DNA of 64,000 bases from the NCBI RefSeq assembly GCF_030345705.1, contig NZ_JAUASW010000001.1, forward strand, positions 2,294,001 through 2,358,000, written 5' to 3'. The notes beneath the pieces are model-generated. The model did no database searches. It was given only the letters and a program-made list of their open reading frames with translations, and had not been told where the DNA came from. Of the stretch, positions 1 through 8,081 are shown piece by piece. The DNA comes from Pelomonas sp. SE-A7 (GTDB taxonomy: Bacteria; Pseudomonadota; Gammaproteobacteria; Burkholderiales; Burkholderiaceae_C). The first letter of the stretch is position 1, and every line of letters begins with the position of its first letter. A program made the translations under genes and the position numbers.

Positions 1-126
1 CAGGCCGACTGGCTGCGCGGCATGCAGGTGGACGTGGCCCAGGGCTGGCTTTACGCGCCCGCCTTACCCGCCGCCGAGTACCTGGCCTGGCTGGCAGCGC
101 AGAACAGCAACGCGGCCGCGGACTAG
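1..126 (+). CDS. C-terminal fragment of an EAL-domain c-di-GMP phosphodiesterase
   Basis: Only the last 41 codons lie in the window; the frame open from base 1 ends at the TAG at 124-126. The residues VAQGWLYAPALPAAEYL match the end of EAL domains, where a Q-G-(Y/W)-L-(F/Y)-x-x-P-(L/M)-P run follows the last catalytic strand. EAL domains hydrolyse cyclic di-GMP. The W-L-Y-A variant is common in membrane-bound CSS-motif EAL proteins, but the sensor part is outside the window, so that subtype is an inference. The stop codon interlocks with the stop of the convergent CBS gene on a shared CTAG. Confidence 0.72.
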   Translation, partial: QADWLRGMQVDVAQGWLYAPALPAAEYLAWLAAQNSNAAAD

Positions 127-815
127 GACCAGAGGTCCAGCGGCGGCTCGTGGCCTATGGCGCGCAGCAGGTCGCTGCGGGAGATGAAGCCTATGGCGCG
201 GCCGGTCTCGTCCTCGACCACGGGCAGGCCCGGCAGTCGCATCTCGTGCAGCACTTGCGAAACCTCGCGGATAGGCGTGTCGGCACTGACCGCCGGCAGC
301 GGAGCCAGCATCACCGTGGTCACCGGCTGCCTGAGCTGCTCGCGCCATTCGCTCCAGGCCTGCAGGTCGGTATGGGCAGGTGACAGCTGCGGCAGCTCGG
401 CCCGCACCAGCAGGCCGATAGGCCGGCCTTCGGCATCGAGCACCGGCGCCTGGCCCAGGTGGGCGTCAAGCAATTGCTGCCAGGCTTCGGACAGGCTCAG
501 CGTCGCCGGCAGGCCCAGCACCTTGGGCGTCATCAGCTCACGCACCCTTGTCAGCAGGCGGCGGCCTGGCTGGTCTGCCTTGGACGCCTGAACATAGGCC
601 GCGGCGGCCACCACATGCGGCAGCGGCTCGTGCGAAGGCTGCTGCCCGGCGTGATGTCCCTGCGTCTGCACTGCAGCCAGAGCGTCCGGGCTGGCGCCAG
701 CTACCAGCGCTGAAGTGGCGCGCAGGCGGCCTGCAGCGCGTACCGGCTCCAGATCACGCAGCCCTTCGAGGGCGCCGCTGTAGACGCGGCCGTTCAGGCC
801 GTAGACGGTGAACAT
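123..815 (-). CDS. CBS-domain-pair protein, last gene of the oxidase operon
   Basis: This 230-residue soluble protein has no signal peptide. Residues 1 to about 85 are a variable region. Two CBS modules follow, starting near RELMTPKVLGLP and VTTVMLAPLP; each has the typical pattern of a start motif, a 'V.D..G..IG...R..L' strand (PVLDAEGRPIGLLVRAEL and PVVEDETGRAIGFISRSDL) and a helix. Tandem CBS motifs form a Bateman module that binds adenine nucleotides such as AMP or ATP. The gene begins 30 bp after the oxidase subunit IV gene on the same strand, so it is probably cotranscribed and may report energy charge, but this link is inference. Its stop overlaps the stop of the EAL gene that runs toward it. 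Confidence 0.85.
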   Translation of the reverse strand: MFTVYGLNGRVYSGALEGLRDLEPVRAAGRLRATSALVAGASPDALAAVQTQGHHAGQQPSHEPLPHVVAAAAYVQASKADQPGRRLLTRVRELMTPKVLGLPATLSLSEAWQQLLDAHLGQAPVLDAEGRPIGLLVRAELPQLSPAHTDLQAWSEWREQLRQPVTTVMLAPLPAVSADTPIREVSQVLHEMRLPGLPVVEDETGRAIGFISRSDLLRAIGHEPPLDLWS

Positions 816-845
816 GCGGGCATTCTGCGCCGCGCTGCCTGGGCT

Positions 846-1163
846 TCAACCGCCGAAATGCAACAAACGGCTGGCCCAGGTCCAGTGGGCTTCGGAAGAC
901 ATCAGGCCTATCAGCACCAGCAGCACCAGCGGCGGCAGCAGGATGGCGCAGATCAGCGCCATGCGCTCCCAGGCCATGTGCATGAAGACCGCGATGATCA
1001 GGCCCGCCTTGACCGCCATGAACAGCAGCACCAGGCTCCAGCGCAGCAGGCCGTGGAACTGCAGGTAGTCCACCATGTACGAGGCCGCGCTGAGCACGAA
1101 CAGCAGGATCCAGACCTTGAAGTAAAGGCCCAGCGGATGTTGTTGACCGGATGCGGATGACAT
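846..1163 (-). CDS. Cytochrome c oxidase subunit IV (prokaryotic COX4 family)
   Basis: This 105-residue protein has three hydrophobic helices at about residues 15-33, 40-62 and 68-88. The middle and last carry the K-A-G-L-I-I-A-V-F-M-H-M pattern typical of the small prokaryotic subunit IV family that packs against subunits I and III of heme-copper oxidases. The start is fixed by a GGAGG eleven to seven bases upstream of the ATG, located across the end of the preceding subunit III gene. It is the fifth oxidase-structural gene of the operon. The subunit is accessory and is not expected to carry redox centres. Confidence 0.85.
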   Translation of the reverse strand: MSSASGQQHPLGLYFKVWILLFVLSAASYMVDYLQFHGLLRWSLVLLFMAVKAGLIIAVFMHMAWERMALICAILLPPLVLLVLIGLMSSEAHWTWASRLLHFGG

Positions 1164-1175
1164 GGCTACACCTCC

Positions 1176-1856
1176 TCACCACAGGTAGAACAGGGCAAAG
1201 ATGAAGACCCAGACCAGGTCGACGAAGTGCCAGTACAGGCCGGCGATCTCGACGATCTGGTAGTTGCCGTGCTTCTCGTAGTCGCCGCGCCTGACCTTGA
1301 AGGCGACGATCAGCAGATACAGCACGCCTATGGACACATGCAGACCGTGGAAGCCGGTGATCATGAAGAACACCGCGCCGAACTGCGCCGCGCCCGCCGG
1401 GTTGCCCCAGGGGCGAATACCTTCGTCCAGGATCAGCTTGGTCCATTCGAAGGCCTGCATGCCGACGAAGGTGGCGCCCAGCAGGCCGGTGGCCAGCATC
1501 AGCTTGAAGGTGGTGGAGCGGTCGCGCCGGTAGGCGTAGTTGACCGCCAGCGCCATGGTGCCGCTGCTGGTGATCAGCACGAAGGTCATGATGGCGATCA
1601 GCAGCAGGGGCACGTCCACCCCGCCCACATGCAGCGAGAACACATGGCTGGGATTGGGCCAGGCCACCGTGGTGGAGCTGCGCACCGTCATGTAGCCGGT
1701 CAGGAAGCAGCTGAACACGAAGGTGTCGCTGAGCAGGAAGATCCACATCATTGCCTTGCCCCACGAGACCTTGAAGGTCTCGCGGTCGCTGGCCCAGTCC
1801 TGCACCAGGCCGCGCCAGCCTGGGGCGCCGCCGGAGAGGTTGCTTGCACTCGTCAT
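1176..1856 (-). CDS. Heme-copper oxidase subunit III family protein (second copy in operon)
   Basis: This is a 226-residue integral membrane protein with about five predicted transmembrane helices. Family motifs include W-x-x-L-I-L-D-E-G-x-x-P-W-G-N, the helix F-F-M-I-T-G-F-H-G-L-H-V, and the C-terminal Y-W-H-F-V-D-L-V-W-V-F, all typical of cytochrome oxidase subunit III. Subunit III has no metal centre; it stabilises subunit I and helps proton uptake. This copy has the complete C-terminal signature, unlike the shorter 195-residue homologue just upstream. Two subunit III-like genes side by side recall the coxO/coxP pair of the alternative oxidase of Bradyrhizobium (from memory). Confidence 0.88.
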   Translation of the reverse strand: MTSASNLSGGAPGWRGLVQDWASDRETFKVSWGKAMMWIFLLSDTFVFSCFLTGYMTVRSSTTVAWPNPSHVFSLHVGGVDVPLLLIAIMTFVLITSSGTMALAVNYAYRRDRSTTFKLMLATGLLGATFVGMQAFEWTKLILDEGIRPWGNPAGAAQFGAVFFMITGFHGLHVSIGVLYLLIVAFKVRRGDYEKHGNYQIVEIAGLYWHFVDLVWVFIFALFYLW

Positions 1857-1887
1857 GCCTGCCTCCTTGCCCTTTTCACAGCCATTG

Positions 1888-2475
1888 CTAGCGGGCCACG
1901 CCGCAGATCACACGCACCAGCTCGGGTGTCATCCAGCCCAGCACGCCGAACAGCACGAGCCAGACCCCAAGCAGGAAATGCCAGTAGCGGGCCAGCAGGC
2001 GCAGCCGCCACGCTTCGCCGCCGGCACGCCGCGCCACCCACCAGCCACCCAGGCCGCCGACCACGTGCAGGCCATGCATCGCGGTCAGCAGGTACAGGAA
2101 GCTGCCCGCCGGATTGCCCACCGGCAGCACCAGGCGGCCCGACAGCACTTGCCAACCCCACAGCTGGCTGAGCACGAAGCCCAGCGCCAGCGCACCGCCC
2201 AGCACCGACAGCAGGCCGGCATCGTTGCGGCGCCAGGCCAGCTCCAGCGCCGCGCTGCCGGCGACCAGCAGACCGGTGGACAGCCAGAACTGCCAGGGCA
2301 GCGCCAGCGGATAGCCTTCCAGCCCGTCCAGCCGCATCACATAGGCGACCAGGAACAGCGAGAACAGCGAGGTCGCCACGGCCATGAAGAACCAGAGGGC
2401 GATGCTGGCCGCAGCGCCTGGGGCCAGGCGCTGGCGTTGCTGCAGCGGCAGATTCATCGCGACGCTGCTGCTCAT
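1888..2475 (-). CDS. Heme-copper oxidase subunit III family protein (first copy, short)
   Basis: This 195-residue membrane protein has five hydrophobic segments. The signatures are L-Y-L-L-T-A-M-H-G-L-H-V-V-G-G near residue 137 and A-R-Y-W-H-F-L-L-G-V-W near residue 170, matching the subunit III family (the quinol-oxidase CyoC-like branch is also similar). Its ATG overlaps the TGA of subunit I in an ATGA arrangement at 2472-2475, so translation is probably coupled. It diverges from the other subunit III protein of this operon, so the two are not a recent tandem duplication. The specific division of labour between the two copies is unknown. Confidence 0.85.
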   Translation of the reverse strand: MSSSVAMNLPLQQRQRLAPGAAASIALWFFMAVATSLFSLFLVAYVMRLDGLEGYPLALPWQFWLSTGLLVAGSAALELAWRRNDAGLLSVLGGALALGFVLSQLWGWQVLSGRLVLPVGNPAGSFLYLLTAMHGLHVVGGLGGWWVARRAGGEAWRLRLLARYWHFLLGVWLVLFGVLGWMTPELVRVICGVAR

Positions 2476-4247
2476 GCTGCCGCTCCGTTGGCCTGTGGCG
2501 AATTGCCATGCTCATCGGGCTCCACGCCACCGGCCGACAGCGGCGCGGTCTGCGGGATGAAGTCCTGCGCCGCGCCCGGCACGCTGTAGGCATAGGCCCA
2601 GCGGTGCACGACCGGCAGATGCGGGCCCCAGTTTCCGTGTGTGGGCGGCGTGTCGGGCGTGGACCATTCCAGCGAGGCCGCACCCCAGGGGTTGGGATCG
2701 GCCTTGCGGCCCTTGAAGGCGCTCCAGATCAGGTTCCAGACGAACACCAGCTGCACCACGCCGACGATCAGGGCCACCACGCTGATGAAGGCATTGAGCT
2801 GGTGGGCCGAGGTCGGGATGAAGGCGTAGTCGTCGAAGTTGTAGTAGCGCCGCGGCATGCCCAGCAGGCCGAGGTAGTGCATGGGGAAATAGATCAGGTA
2901 GGTGCCAATGAAGGTCACCCAGAAATGGAACAGTCCCAGGCGGTCGTCCAGCATGCGGCCGCTGATCTTGGGGTACCAGTGGTAGATCGCGCCGAACACC
3001 ACCAAGAGCGGCGCCACGCCCATGACCATGTGGAAATGGGCCACCACGAAGTAGGTGCCGGACAGCGGGATGTCCACCGAGACATTGCCCAGGAACAGGC
3101 CGGTCAGGCCACCGATGATGAAGGTCGAGATGAAGGCCAGCGCGAACAGCATGGGCACCGTCAGGTGTATCTCGCCGCGCCACAGCGTCAGCAGCCAGTT
3201 GTAGACCTTGATGGCCGTGGGGATGGCGATGATCAGGGTGCTGGTCGCGAAGAAGAAACCGAAGTACGGATTCATGCCGCTGACGAACATGTGGTGGGCC
3301 CACACGACGAAGCTCAGCAGGCCGATGGCCACGATGGCCCAGACCATCTGGCGGTAGCCGAAGATGCACTTGCGGGCATGGACCGCGATCAGGTCCGACA
3401 CCAGGCCGAAGGCCGGCAGGGCCACGATGTAGACCTCGGGATGGCCGAAGAACCAGAACAGATGCTGGAACAGCAGCGGCGAGCCGCCCTTGTAGGACAG
3501 GGTCTGGCCCAGGCTCACCACGGCCGGCATGAAGAAGCTGGTGCCGACCAGCTTGTCCAGCAACATCATCACGGCCGACACGAACAGCGCCGGGAAGGCC
3601 AGCAGCGCCAGCACCGTGGCGATGAAGATGCCCCAGACCGACAGCGGCATGCGCAGCAGGGTCATGCCCTCGCAGCGCGCTTGCAGCACCGTGGTGACGT
3701 AGTTGAGGCCGCCCATGGTGGCCGCCACGATGAAGATGGCCAGCGAAATCAGCATCAGCACGATGCCCCAGTCATGCCCCGGTGTCCCGGGCAGGATGGC
3801 CTGCGGCGGATAAAGCGTCCAGCCCGCCCCGGTGGGCCCGCCCGGCACGAAGAAGCTGGCCAGCAGCACGATGACCGACAGCAGATAGGCCCAGAAGCTG
3901 AGCATGTTCAGGTAGGGGAACACCATGTCCCGCGCCCCGACCATCAACGGGATCAGGTAGTTGCCGAAGCCGCCCAGGAACAGCGCGGTCAGCAGGTACA
4001 CCACCATGATCATCCCGTGCATGGTGACGAACTGGTAGTAGCGCTCCGGGTTGATGAACTCGAACATGCCCGGGAAGCCGATCTGCAGCCGCATCAGGTC
4101 GGACAGCAGCAGGCCTATCAGGCCCACGAACACGGCCACGCCGCCGTACTGCAGCGCGATCACCTTGTGGTCCTGGCTCCAGACGTACTTGGTCCAGAAG
4201 CTCTGCGGCTCGTGGTGACCGTGGTCGTCGTGCGCGTCATGCGACAT
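2472..4247 (-). CDS. ctaD: Cytochrome c oxidase subunit I (A-type heme-copper oxidase)
   Basis: This 591-residue catalytic subunit reduces O2 to water and pumps protons. About twelve transmembrane helices are visible. Ligands can be placed: His77 (T-M-H-G) and His406 for low-spin heme, His404 for heme a3, and His269, His318 and His319 for CuB. The cross-linked tyrosine motif H-P-E-V-Y is at 269-273, and Glu271 marks the A-type family. Lys347 in A-I-K-V-Y-N-W is the K-channel lysine. The start is at an ATG preceded by GGAGA. The N-terminus is His/Asp rich. The C-terminal 60 residues are soluble and Pro rich. It follows subunit II by 55 bp in the same operon. Confidence 0.96.
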   Translation of the reverse strand: MSHDAHDDHGHHEPQSFWTKYVWSQDHKVIALQYGGVAVFVGLIGLLLSDLMRLQIGFPGMFEFINPERYYQFVTMHGMIMVVYLLTALFLGGFGNYLIPLMVGARDMVFPYLNMLSFWAYLLSVIVLLASFFVPGGPTGAGWTLYPPQAILPGTPGHDWGIVLMLISLAIFIVAATMGGLNYVTTVLQARCEGMTLLRMPLSVWGIFIATVLALLAFPALFVSAVMMLLDKLVGTSFFMPAVVSLGQTLSYKGGSPLLFQHLFWFFGHPEVYIVALPAFGLVSDLIAVHARKCIFGYRQMVWAIVAIGLLSFVVWAHHMFVSGMNPYFGFFFATSTLIIAIPTAIKVYNWLLTLWRGEIHLTVPMLFALAFISTFIIGGLTGLFLGNVSVDIPLSGTYFVVAHFHMVMGVAPLLVVFGAIYHWYPKISGRMLDDRLGLFHFWVTFIGTYLIYFPMHYLGLLGMPRRYYNFDDYAFIPTSAHQLNAFISVVALIVGVVQLVFVWNLIWSAFKGRKADPNPWGAASLEWSTPDTPPTHGNWGPHLPVVHRWAYAYSVPGAAQDFIPQTAPLSAGGVEPDEHGNSPQANGAAA

Positions 4248-4302
4248 GGCGGGCGTCTCCTGTGCTTGTCTCTTCCGCTATCTATCCGGGCTCAGGGCGG
4301 GC

Positions 4303-5403
4303 TCAGGGCTGCTTGCCCAGCGACTCGATGTAGGCGGCCAGCGCCGCCACCTCGGCCTCGCTCAGCTCGCTCTTGGGCATCACCGGCGCAAAGCCCTTGA
4401 CCACACGGGCGGTCGGCTCGCTGATCTCCTTGACCAGGAAGGCCTGGTCGACCTTGGCCTGGCTGCCGTCGACGAAGCTCTCGGTCTTGCCGAACAGGCC
4501 CTTCCAGCTGGGGCCCACGCCCGCCGCACCGTCTATCGAATGGCAGGCCACGCAGCCCTTGTTCTTGGCCAGGGCCTGGCCGATGGCGACCGGGCCGGAC
4601 ATGTCGGCCTGGGCCGGCGTGGTGCGCGTCGGCAGGGTACGGGCCCAGCTGTCGAAGGCCTCGGCCGGCATCACGACCACGGCACCGCGCATGGCCGCGT
4701 GGCCCACGCCGCAGAGCTGGGCGCACATGGCCTCGTAGCGGCCGGGTGCCGTGGGCGTGAACCAGAAGCTGCTGACCTGACCCGGCACCATGTTCATGCG
4801 GGCCCGGAACTGCGGCACGTAGTAGTCGTGCAGCACGTCGATGGAGCGCAGCAGCATCTTGATGGGCCGGCCCTGCGGCAGGCGCAGCTCATTGCCTTCG
4901 ATGATGCCGTCGTCATTGCCGGCCGGATCGTCGGGATCCAGGCCGAAGGGATTGGTCGGCGAGATGAAGCGCGCGTCGCTGCGGCCCATCTTGTGGTCGG
5001 CGCCCGGCAGGCGATAGCGCCACTGCCACTGGTTGCCCAGCACCTCGACTTCCATGGCACCCGTTGGCGGCCGCACGAAGTCGGCGTAGACCGACAGCCC
5101 CGGCGCCAGCAGCGCCGCGATGCCGACCGCGGTGACTATGGTCAGCCAGCGCTCCATCTTGTGGTCCACCGGCTGGTAGGCCGCGCCCTTCTGGTGGCCG
5201 GCGCCGCGCCGGTACTTCAGCAGCGTGTAGGCCAGGAAGCCGTTCAGCACGACGAAGAACACGCCCGTCACCACGAAGGTGATGGTCAGCGTGTCGTCCA
5301 TGTTCTTCCAGTTCGAGGCCAGCGGCAGCGCATGCCAGGGGGCGATGAAGTGGAAGATCAGCGAGCCGATCACCATCACGATCAGCACGATCACCATCAG
5401 CAT
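4303..5403 (-). CDS. coxB: Cytochrome c oxidase subunit II with fused cytochrome c domain (caa3-type)
   Basis: This 366-residue protein has two N-terminal transmembrane helices (about 3-22 and 38-60), with a further hydrophobic stretch near 86-100. A cupredoxin domain carries the CuA site: His192, then Cys227, Cys231, His235 and Met238 in the C-x3-C-x3-H-x2-M arrangement. A C-terminal class I cytochrome c domain follows, with CVACH at 284-288 and the axial Met342 in V-M-P-K-S. It accepts electrons at the periplasmic face; the fused c domain probably takes electrons directly from a donor such as bc1 or HiPIP/cytochrome c. The ATG is preceded by GGAGAC. The layout is the CoxM type. Confidence 0.95.
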   Translation of the reverse strand: MLMVIVLIVMVIGSLIFHFIAPWHALPLASNWKNMDDTLTITFVVTGVFFVVLNGFLAYTLLKYRRGAGHQKGAAYQPVDHKMERWLTIVTAVGIAALLAPGLSVYADFVRPPTGAMEVEVLGNQWQWRYRLPGADHKMGRSDARFISPTNPFGLDPDDPAGNDDGIIEGNELRLPQGRPIKMLLRSIDVLHDYYVPQFRARMNMVPGQVSSFWFTPTAPGRYEAMCAQLCGVGHAAMRGAVVVMPAEAFDSWARTLPTRTTPAQADMSGPVAIGQALAKNKGCVACHSIDGAAGVGPSWKGLFGKTESFVDGSQAKVDQAFLVKEISEPTARVVKGFAPVMPKSELSEAEVAALAAYIESLGKQP

Positions 5404-5463
5404 GGAAAGTCTCCTTCGAAGACAGCGACGGCGCCCAGGGCGCCGTCGCGTTCACTTCCAAGC

Positions 5464-5970
5464 TCAGTCGCCGACCCTGCCGCGCTGGACCAGCTTCCAG
5501 TAGGTCAGCGCCGCCGTCATGCCGAACACCATGTGGCCGATCAAGCTTCCCCAGCCGCGCAGCTCGGCGATCCATGGGAAGACATTGGTCCAGCCGTACA
5601 TGCTGATCACGTAGACCCCGCCACCGAACACGATGCCTATGGACTCGATCATCGAGACGCTGGACTCGTAATGGAAGCCGGCGACGATGAAGGCCAGGCA
5701 CAGGGCGAACACGATGCCGAGCAGGTAGTGGGTGATCAGGGCCACGGCCACGATGCCTATGCTGAACGCGCTGTCCTGCAGGGCGCTGGGGCCCAGGACG
5801 ATGGCCGCCACCAGGTGGGAGCTGCGCCAGGTGTCGCCGCTGGACATGATGGCGGACCAGACCAGGTCCAGCACCATCATCACCGCGCCGGCCACCAGGC
5901 CAGACACAACCGCCGCAGGCCAGTCCGGCATGCGGCGCTCCCACTGGTGGGGATGCATTTCGAGTTCCAT
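5464..5970 (-). CDS. Conserved integral membrane protein leading the oxidase operon, unknown function
   Basis: This 168-residue protein is almost entirely membrane embedded, with four hydrophobic segments at about residues 19-38, 50-85, 95-115 and 130-150 and short loops. I do not recognise a catalytic motif. The start is set by GGAGG five bases before the ATG at 5970; a GTG six bases further upstream overlaps that Shine-Dalgarno and is rejected. It is the first gene after a good promoter and 60 bp ahead of subunit II, so it is likely made with the oxidase. Assembly factor, small transporter or accessory subunit are all possible. Similar proteins are sometimes mislabelled sodium:proline symporter in databases (from memory). 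Confidence 0.75.
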   Translation of the reverse strand: MELEMHPHQWERRMPDWPAAVVSGLVAGAVMMVLDLVWSAIMSSGDTWRSSHLVAAIVLGPSALQDSAFSIGIVAVALITHYLLGIVFALCLAFIVAGFHYESSVSMIESIGIVFGGGVYVISMYGWTNVFPWIAELRGWGSLIGHMVFGMTAALTYWKLVQRGRVGD

Positions 5971-6083
5971 GAACACCTCCCTCTATGGAGTGGTCGAACG
6001 AACAGGGAAACTGACGAATTGCGATGGGCCTCGTGGAGTCTGCTTTGTCTCTGCTGGCAGCTCCTGGCCCAGGGCTTGTCGGC

Positions 6084-6112
6084 CTTATACGCCCGGCCCC
6101 TGGGGGCCGCAA
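6084..6112 (-). promoter_or_regulatory. Putative sigma70-type promoter of the oxidase operon
   Basis: Reading the minus strand, TTGCGG (6112-6107) is separated by exactly 17 bases from TATAAG (6089-6084). This matches four of six bases at each consensus hexamer. It lies about 110 bases upstream of the first operon gene (ATG at 5970), in a non-coding stretch between that gene and the Lrp gene. No other comparably good pair was noticed there. The assignment is from the sequence pattern only. Confidence 0.45.
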
Positions 6113-6199
6113 GCGGGCTTGCCAGCACTTGCAACACAGGCCCCAGGGAACTCCGGGCGGACCCTAGGGCAAAACCTGACCCCGAGCATCTTCCGGGCG

Positions 6200-6664
6200 T
6201 CAGGGCACCGGCAGCGCCGTCTCGTACTTGAGTTCGCGCAGCACCACATTGCTGCGCACGCTGGCCACGCCGGCCACCTTGAACACCTTGGATTGCAGGA
6301 ACTGGTCGTAGGCCTTCATGTCGGGAGCGACCACCTTGATCACGTAGTCGGCCTCGCCGGTGATGGCCTGGCATTCGATGATCTCGGCACTGGCCCGCAC
6401 CATGGCCTCGAAGGCCTCGGTCGCGCCCTCGCCGTGCCGCACCAGGCTCACATTGGCCAGCACGCAGATCGACAGGCCCAGCTTCTCGCGATCCGCCAGC
6501 GCGACATAGCGGCGTATCACGCCGCCCTCCTCCAGTTCCTTGATGCGCCGCCACACCGGCGTGGCCGACAGGCCCACCTGTTCGGCCAGGGCCTGGGTGC
6601 TCTGGCGGCAGTCCTGCTGCAGCGCCTCCAGCAGTTGCCGGGCGGCACGATCGAGGTTGCTCAT
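6200..6664 (-). CDS. Lrp/AsnC-family transcriptional regulator
   Basis: This 154-residue protein begins MSNLDRAARQLLEALQ, the usual Lrp N-terminus. A winged helix-turn-helix covers about residues 15-55 (LAEQVGLSATPVWRRIKEL). The C-terminal RAM/AsnC effector domain includes C-Q-A-I-T-G-E-A-D-Y-V-I-K-V. The start ATG at 6664 is preferred because upstream in-frame codons do not resemble the family. It is transcribed away from the indolepyruvate oxidoreductase gene with one gene in between; Lrp-type regulators often control such aromatic amino acid catabolic genes, so that target is plausible but inferred. The upstream region 6665-6800 is AT rich compared with its surroundings and should hold its promoter. 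Confidence 0.92.
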   Translation of the reverse strand: MSNLDRAARQLLEALQQDCRQSTQALAEQVGLSATPVWRRIKELEEGGVIRRYVALADREKLGLSICVLANVSLVRHGEGATEAFEAMVRASAEIIECQAITGEADYVIKVVAPDMKAYDQFLQSKVFKVAGVASVRSNVVLRELKYETALPVP

Positions 6665-6931
6665 CTCGAAATCCGTTGATTTAGAGATGAATATTCTCCC
6701 CGACCTCCTGGTGACCAAAGAGAAGTGATGCCCGCATCCACTGGCTGTTCCGCCCGCACAAAACGACTGATAAGATTGTTTTGATTGGTTTTGCACGCCA
6801 AGCCCGTCAGCCAGGTAGGCGCTTGCGAGTTGATCAACGTAGCAGCGTTGGGGGCAAGGCAGCCCATTGCGGGCCTCCATGCGCGAGCCGTGAACGGCGT
6901 TTGGCTGCTAGCTGGCTGCCGTGGAGGATGA
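6665..6931. other. Divergent AT-richer intergenic region between lrp and orphan gene
   Basis: No gene is seen in these 267 bases. The part from 6665 to about 6795 is much richer in A and T than the neighbouring genes, with runs such as TTGATTTAGAGATGAATATTC and GATTGTTTTGATTGGTTTTG. It must contain the promoters for both divergent genes and could hold Lrp-binding sites, which are degenerate AT-rich palindromes; none is certain by eye. The plus-strand gene has GGAGG at 6923-6927. Confidence 0.4.
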
Positions 6932-7909
6932 ATGAAACATTGGAAGTCATTGCTGCTGGTAGCTGCGCTATTCGGCACCCTTACGGCGACGGTCTTGAGC
7001 TACCTCAGCCCGCCCCTGGATTTGCACCCAGGCACTCGCTCGATGCAGACGAATGGCGGCATGCCACTGATCGGCAGTTCAAGCCCAGACGCTTTGGCGG
7101 CTGCGCGCGGGGCGCAGGACAAGTCGGCCGGGACCCCGCAAGTCGATTCACGGGCGAGCAACGCACCGAAAAGCAGCAATGGCAAGCGATCAAGCAAGGG
7201 AGAGCCCTACACCATCGATTACCCGCTGGGGCTGGCGGCCACGCTGGAACTGGCGACCCGCACATCGGACGGGCGACTGGCCTACGAGCTTGCAGGAATC
7301 CTTGGACGTTGCGCCTCGGTAGATCGGGAACTCGAGTACACGCGAAACAATCTGGGAAGGATTGCGGATTCCCAGCTGCAGTCCGCCATGGCACGGCAAA
7401 CGCTCACGATGCAAAGCTTCAGCAATGAATGCGCAGCTTCGGGCATCGATTTCAACAAAGCCGAGTTGGCCATGTACGCACTGGCTGCAGCCAAGCATGT
7501 CTTTGACGCTGCTGCCTCGGCCTATCTACGAGGTAGCAAGACAACACAGATGGCCGAGCGTGTATTGCGGGACGCGCGAAATGGTTCGATCACCTCGCTC
7601 GGGATCATGGCTGCCGACAACGCTATCGCGCCGCTGGGCTTGGAGCCAGACGAAAAGGCCGCGTTCCGCGCCGCCCTGGAAATGGCAGCACGGGAAGGTC
7701 CACATGTCAGCCAGCGGGCCAAATGGATGCTGGAAATGGGTCAATCCCGACAAGAAATGGAACAGTCGTTGCTGGCCGAGGCGGCCGGGGCCAAACCGGT
7801 GAGCAAAGATGCGGTCAAGCAATATCCGCCTGCGGTCGAGGCCGAGGCACGCCGTCTTCTGGCCAAGATCTTGGAACGCAACAAAGCGCTGCAGGGCTCG
7901 GCCGGCTGA
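6932..7909 (+). CDS. Orphan exported or membrane-anchored protein, unknown function
   Basis: This 325-residue protein starts with MKHWKSLLLVAALFGTLTAT, a signal peptide or N-terminal anchor with a Lys/His-rich tip. Residues 30-95 are Ser/Pro/Lys rich and likely disordered. Residues 95-325 are alpha-helical and Ala rich, with two isolated cysteines (in R-C-A-S-V and N-E-C-A-A-S) that could pair in the periplasm. I do not recognise a family. The coding sequence is visibly less GC rich than its neighbours (many A/T third positions and codons such as AAA, CAA and GAA), which suggests a different origin. The start is supported by GGAGG four bases before the ATG. It lies between the Lrp gene and the indolepyruvate oxidoreductase gene. 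Confidence 0.72.
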   Translation: MKHWKSLLLVAALFGTLTATVLSYLSPPLDLHPGTRSMQTNGGMPLIGSSSPDALAAARGAQDKSAGTPQVDSRASNAPKSSNGKRSSKGEPYTIDYPLGLAATLELATRTSDGRLAYELAGILGRCASVDRELEYTRNNLGRIADSQLQSAMARQTLTMQSFSNECAASGIDFNKAELAMYALAAAKHVFDAAASAYLRGSKTTQMAERVLRDARNGSITSLGIMAADNAIAPLGLEPDEKAAFRAALEMAAREGPHVSQRAKWMLEMGQSRQEMEQSLLAEAAGAKPVSKDAVKQYPPAVEAEARRLLAKILERNKALQGSAG

Positions 7910-8081
7910 GCGGACGGACGGCCCAACGGAGGCCGGGTGGCATGAACGAGGATGATCATCTACAAATCAAATAGATAGAAGAACAATCCTCTCCATTCGT
8001 TGGACAGAACGAGGAAGAGAGCAAAGAATCTCCGCAGCCGCTGGCGAAAAATCTCCGCTCCCGGATCCACCCGCCGCCGTC

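Noticed and set aside
7998..8030. Possible promoter TTGGAC with AAAGAA before the indolepyruvate oxidoreductase gene
   Set aside because: The -10 match is too weak to call, though the AT-rich spacer probably holds a promoter.
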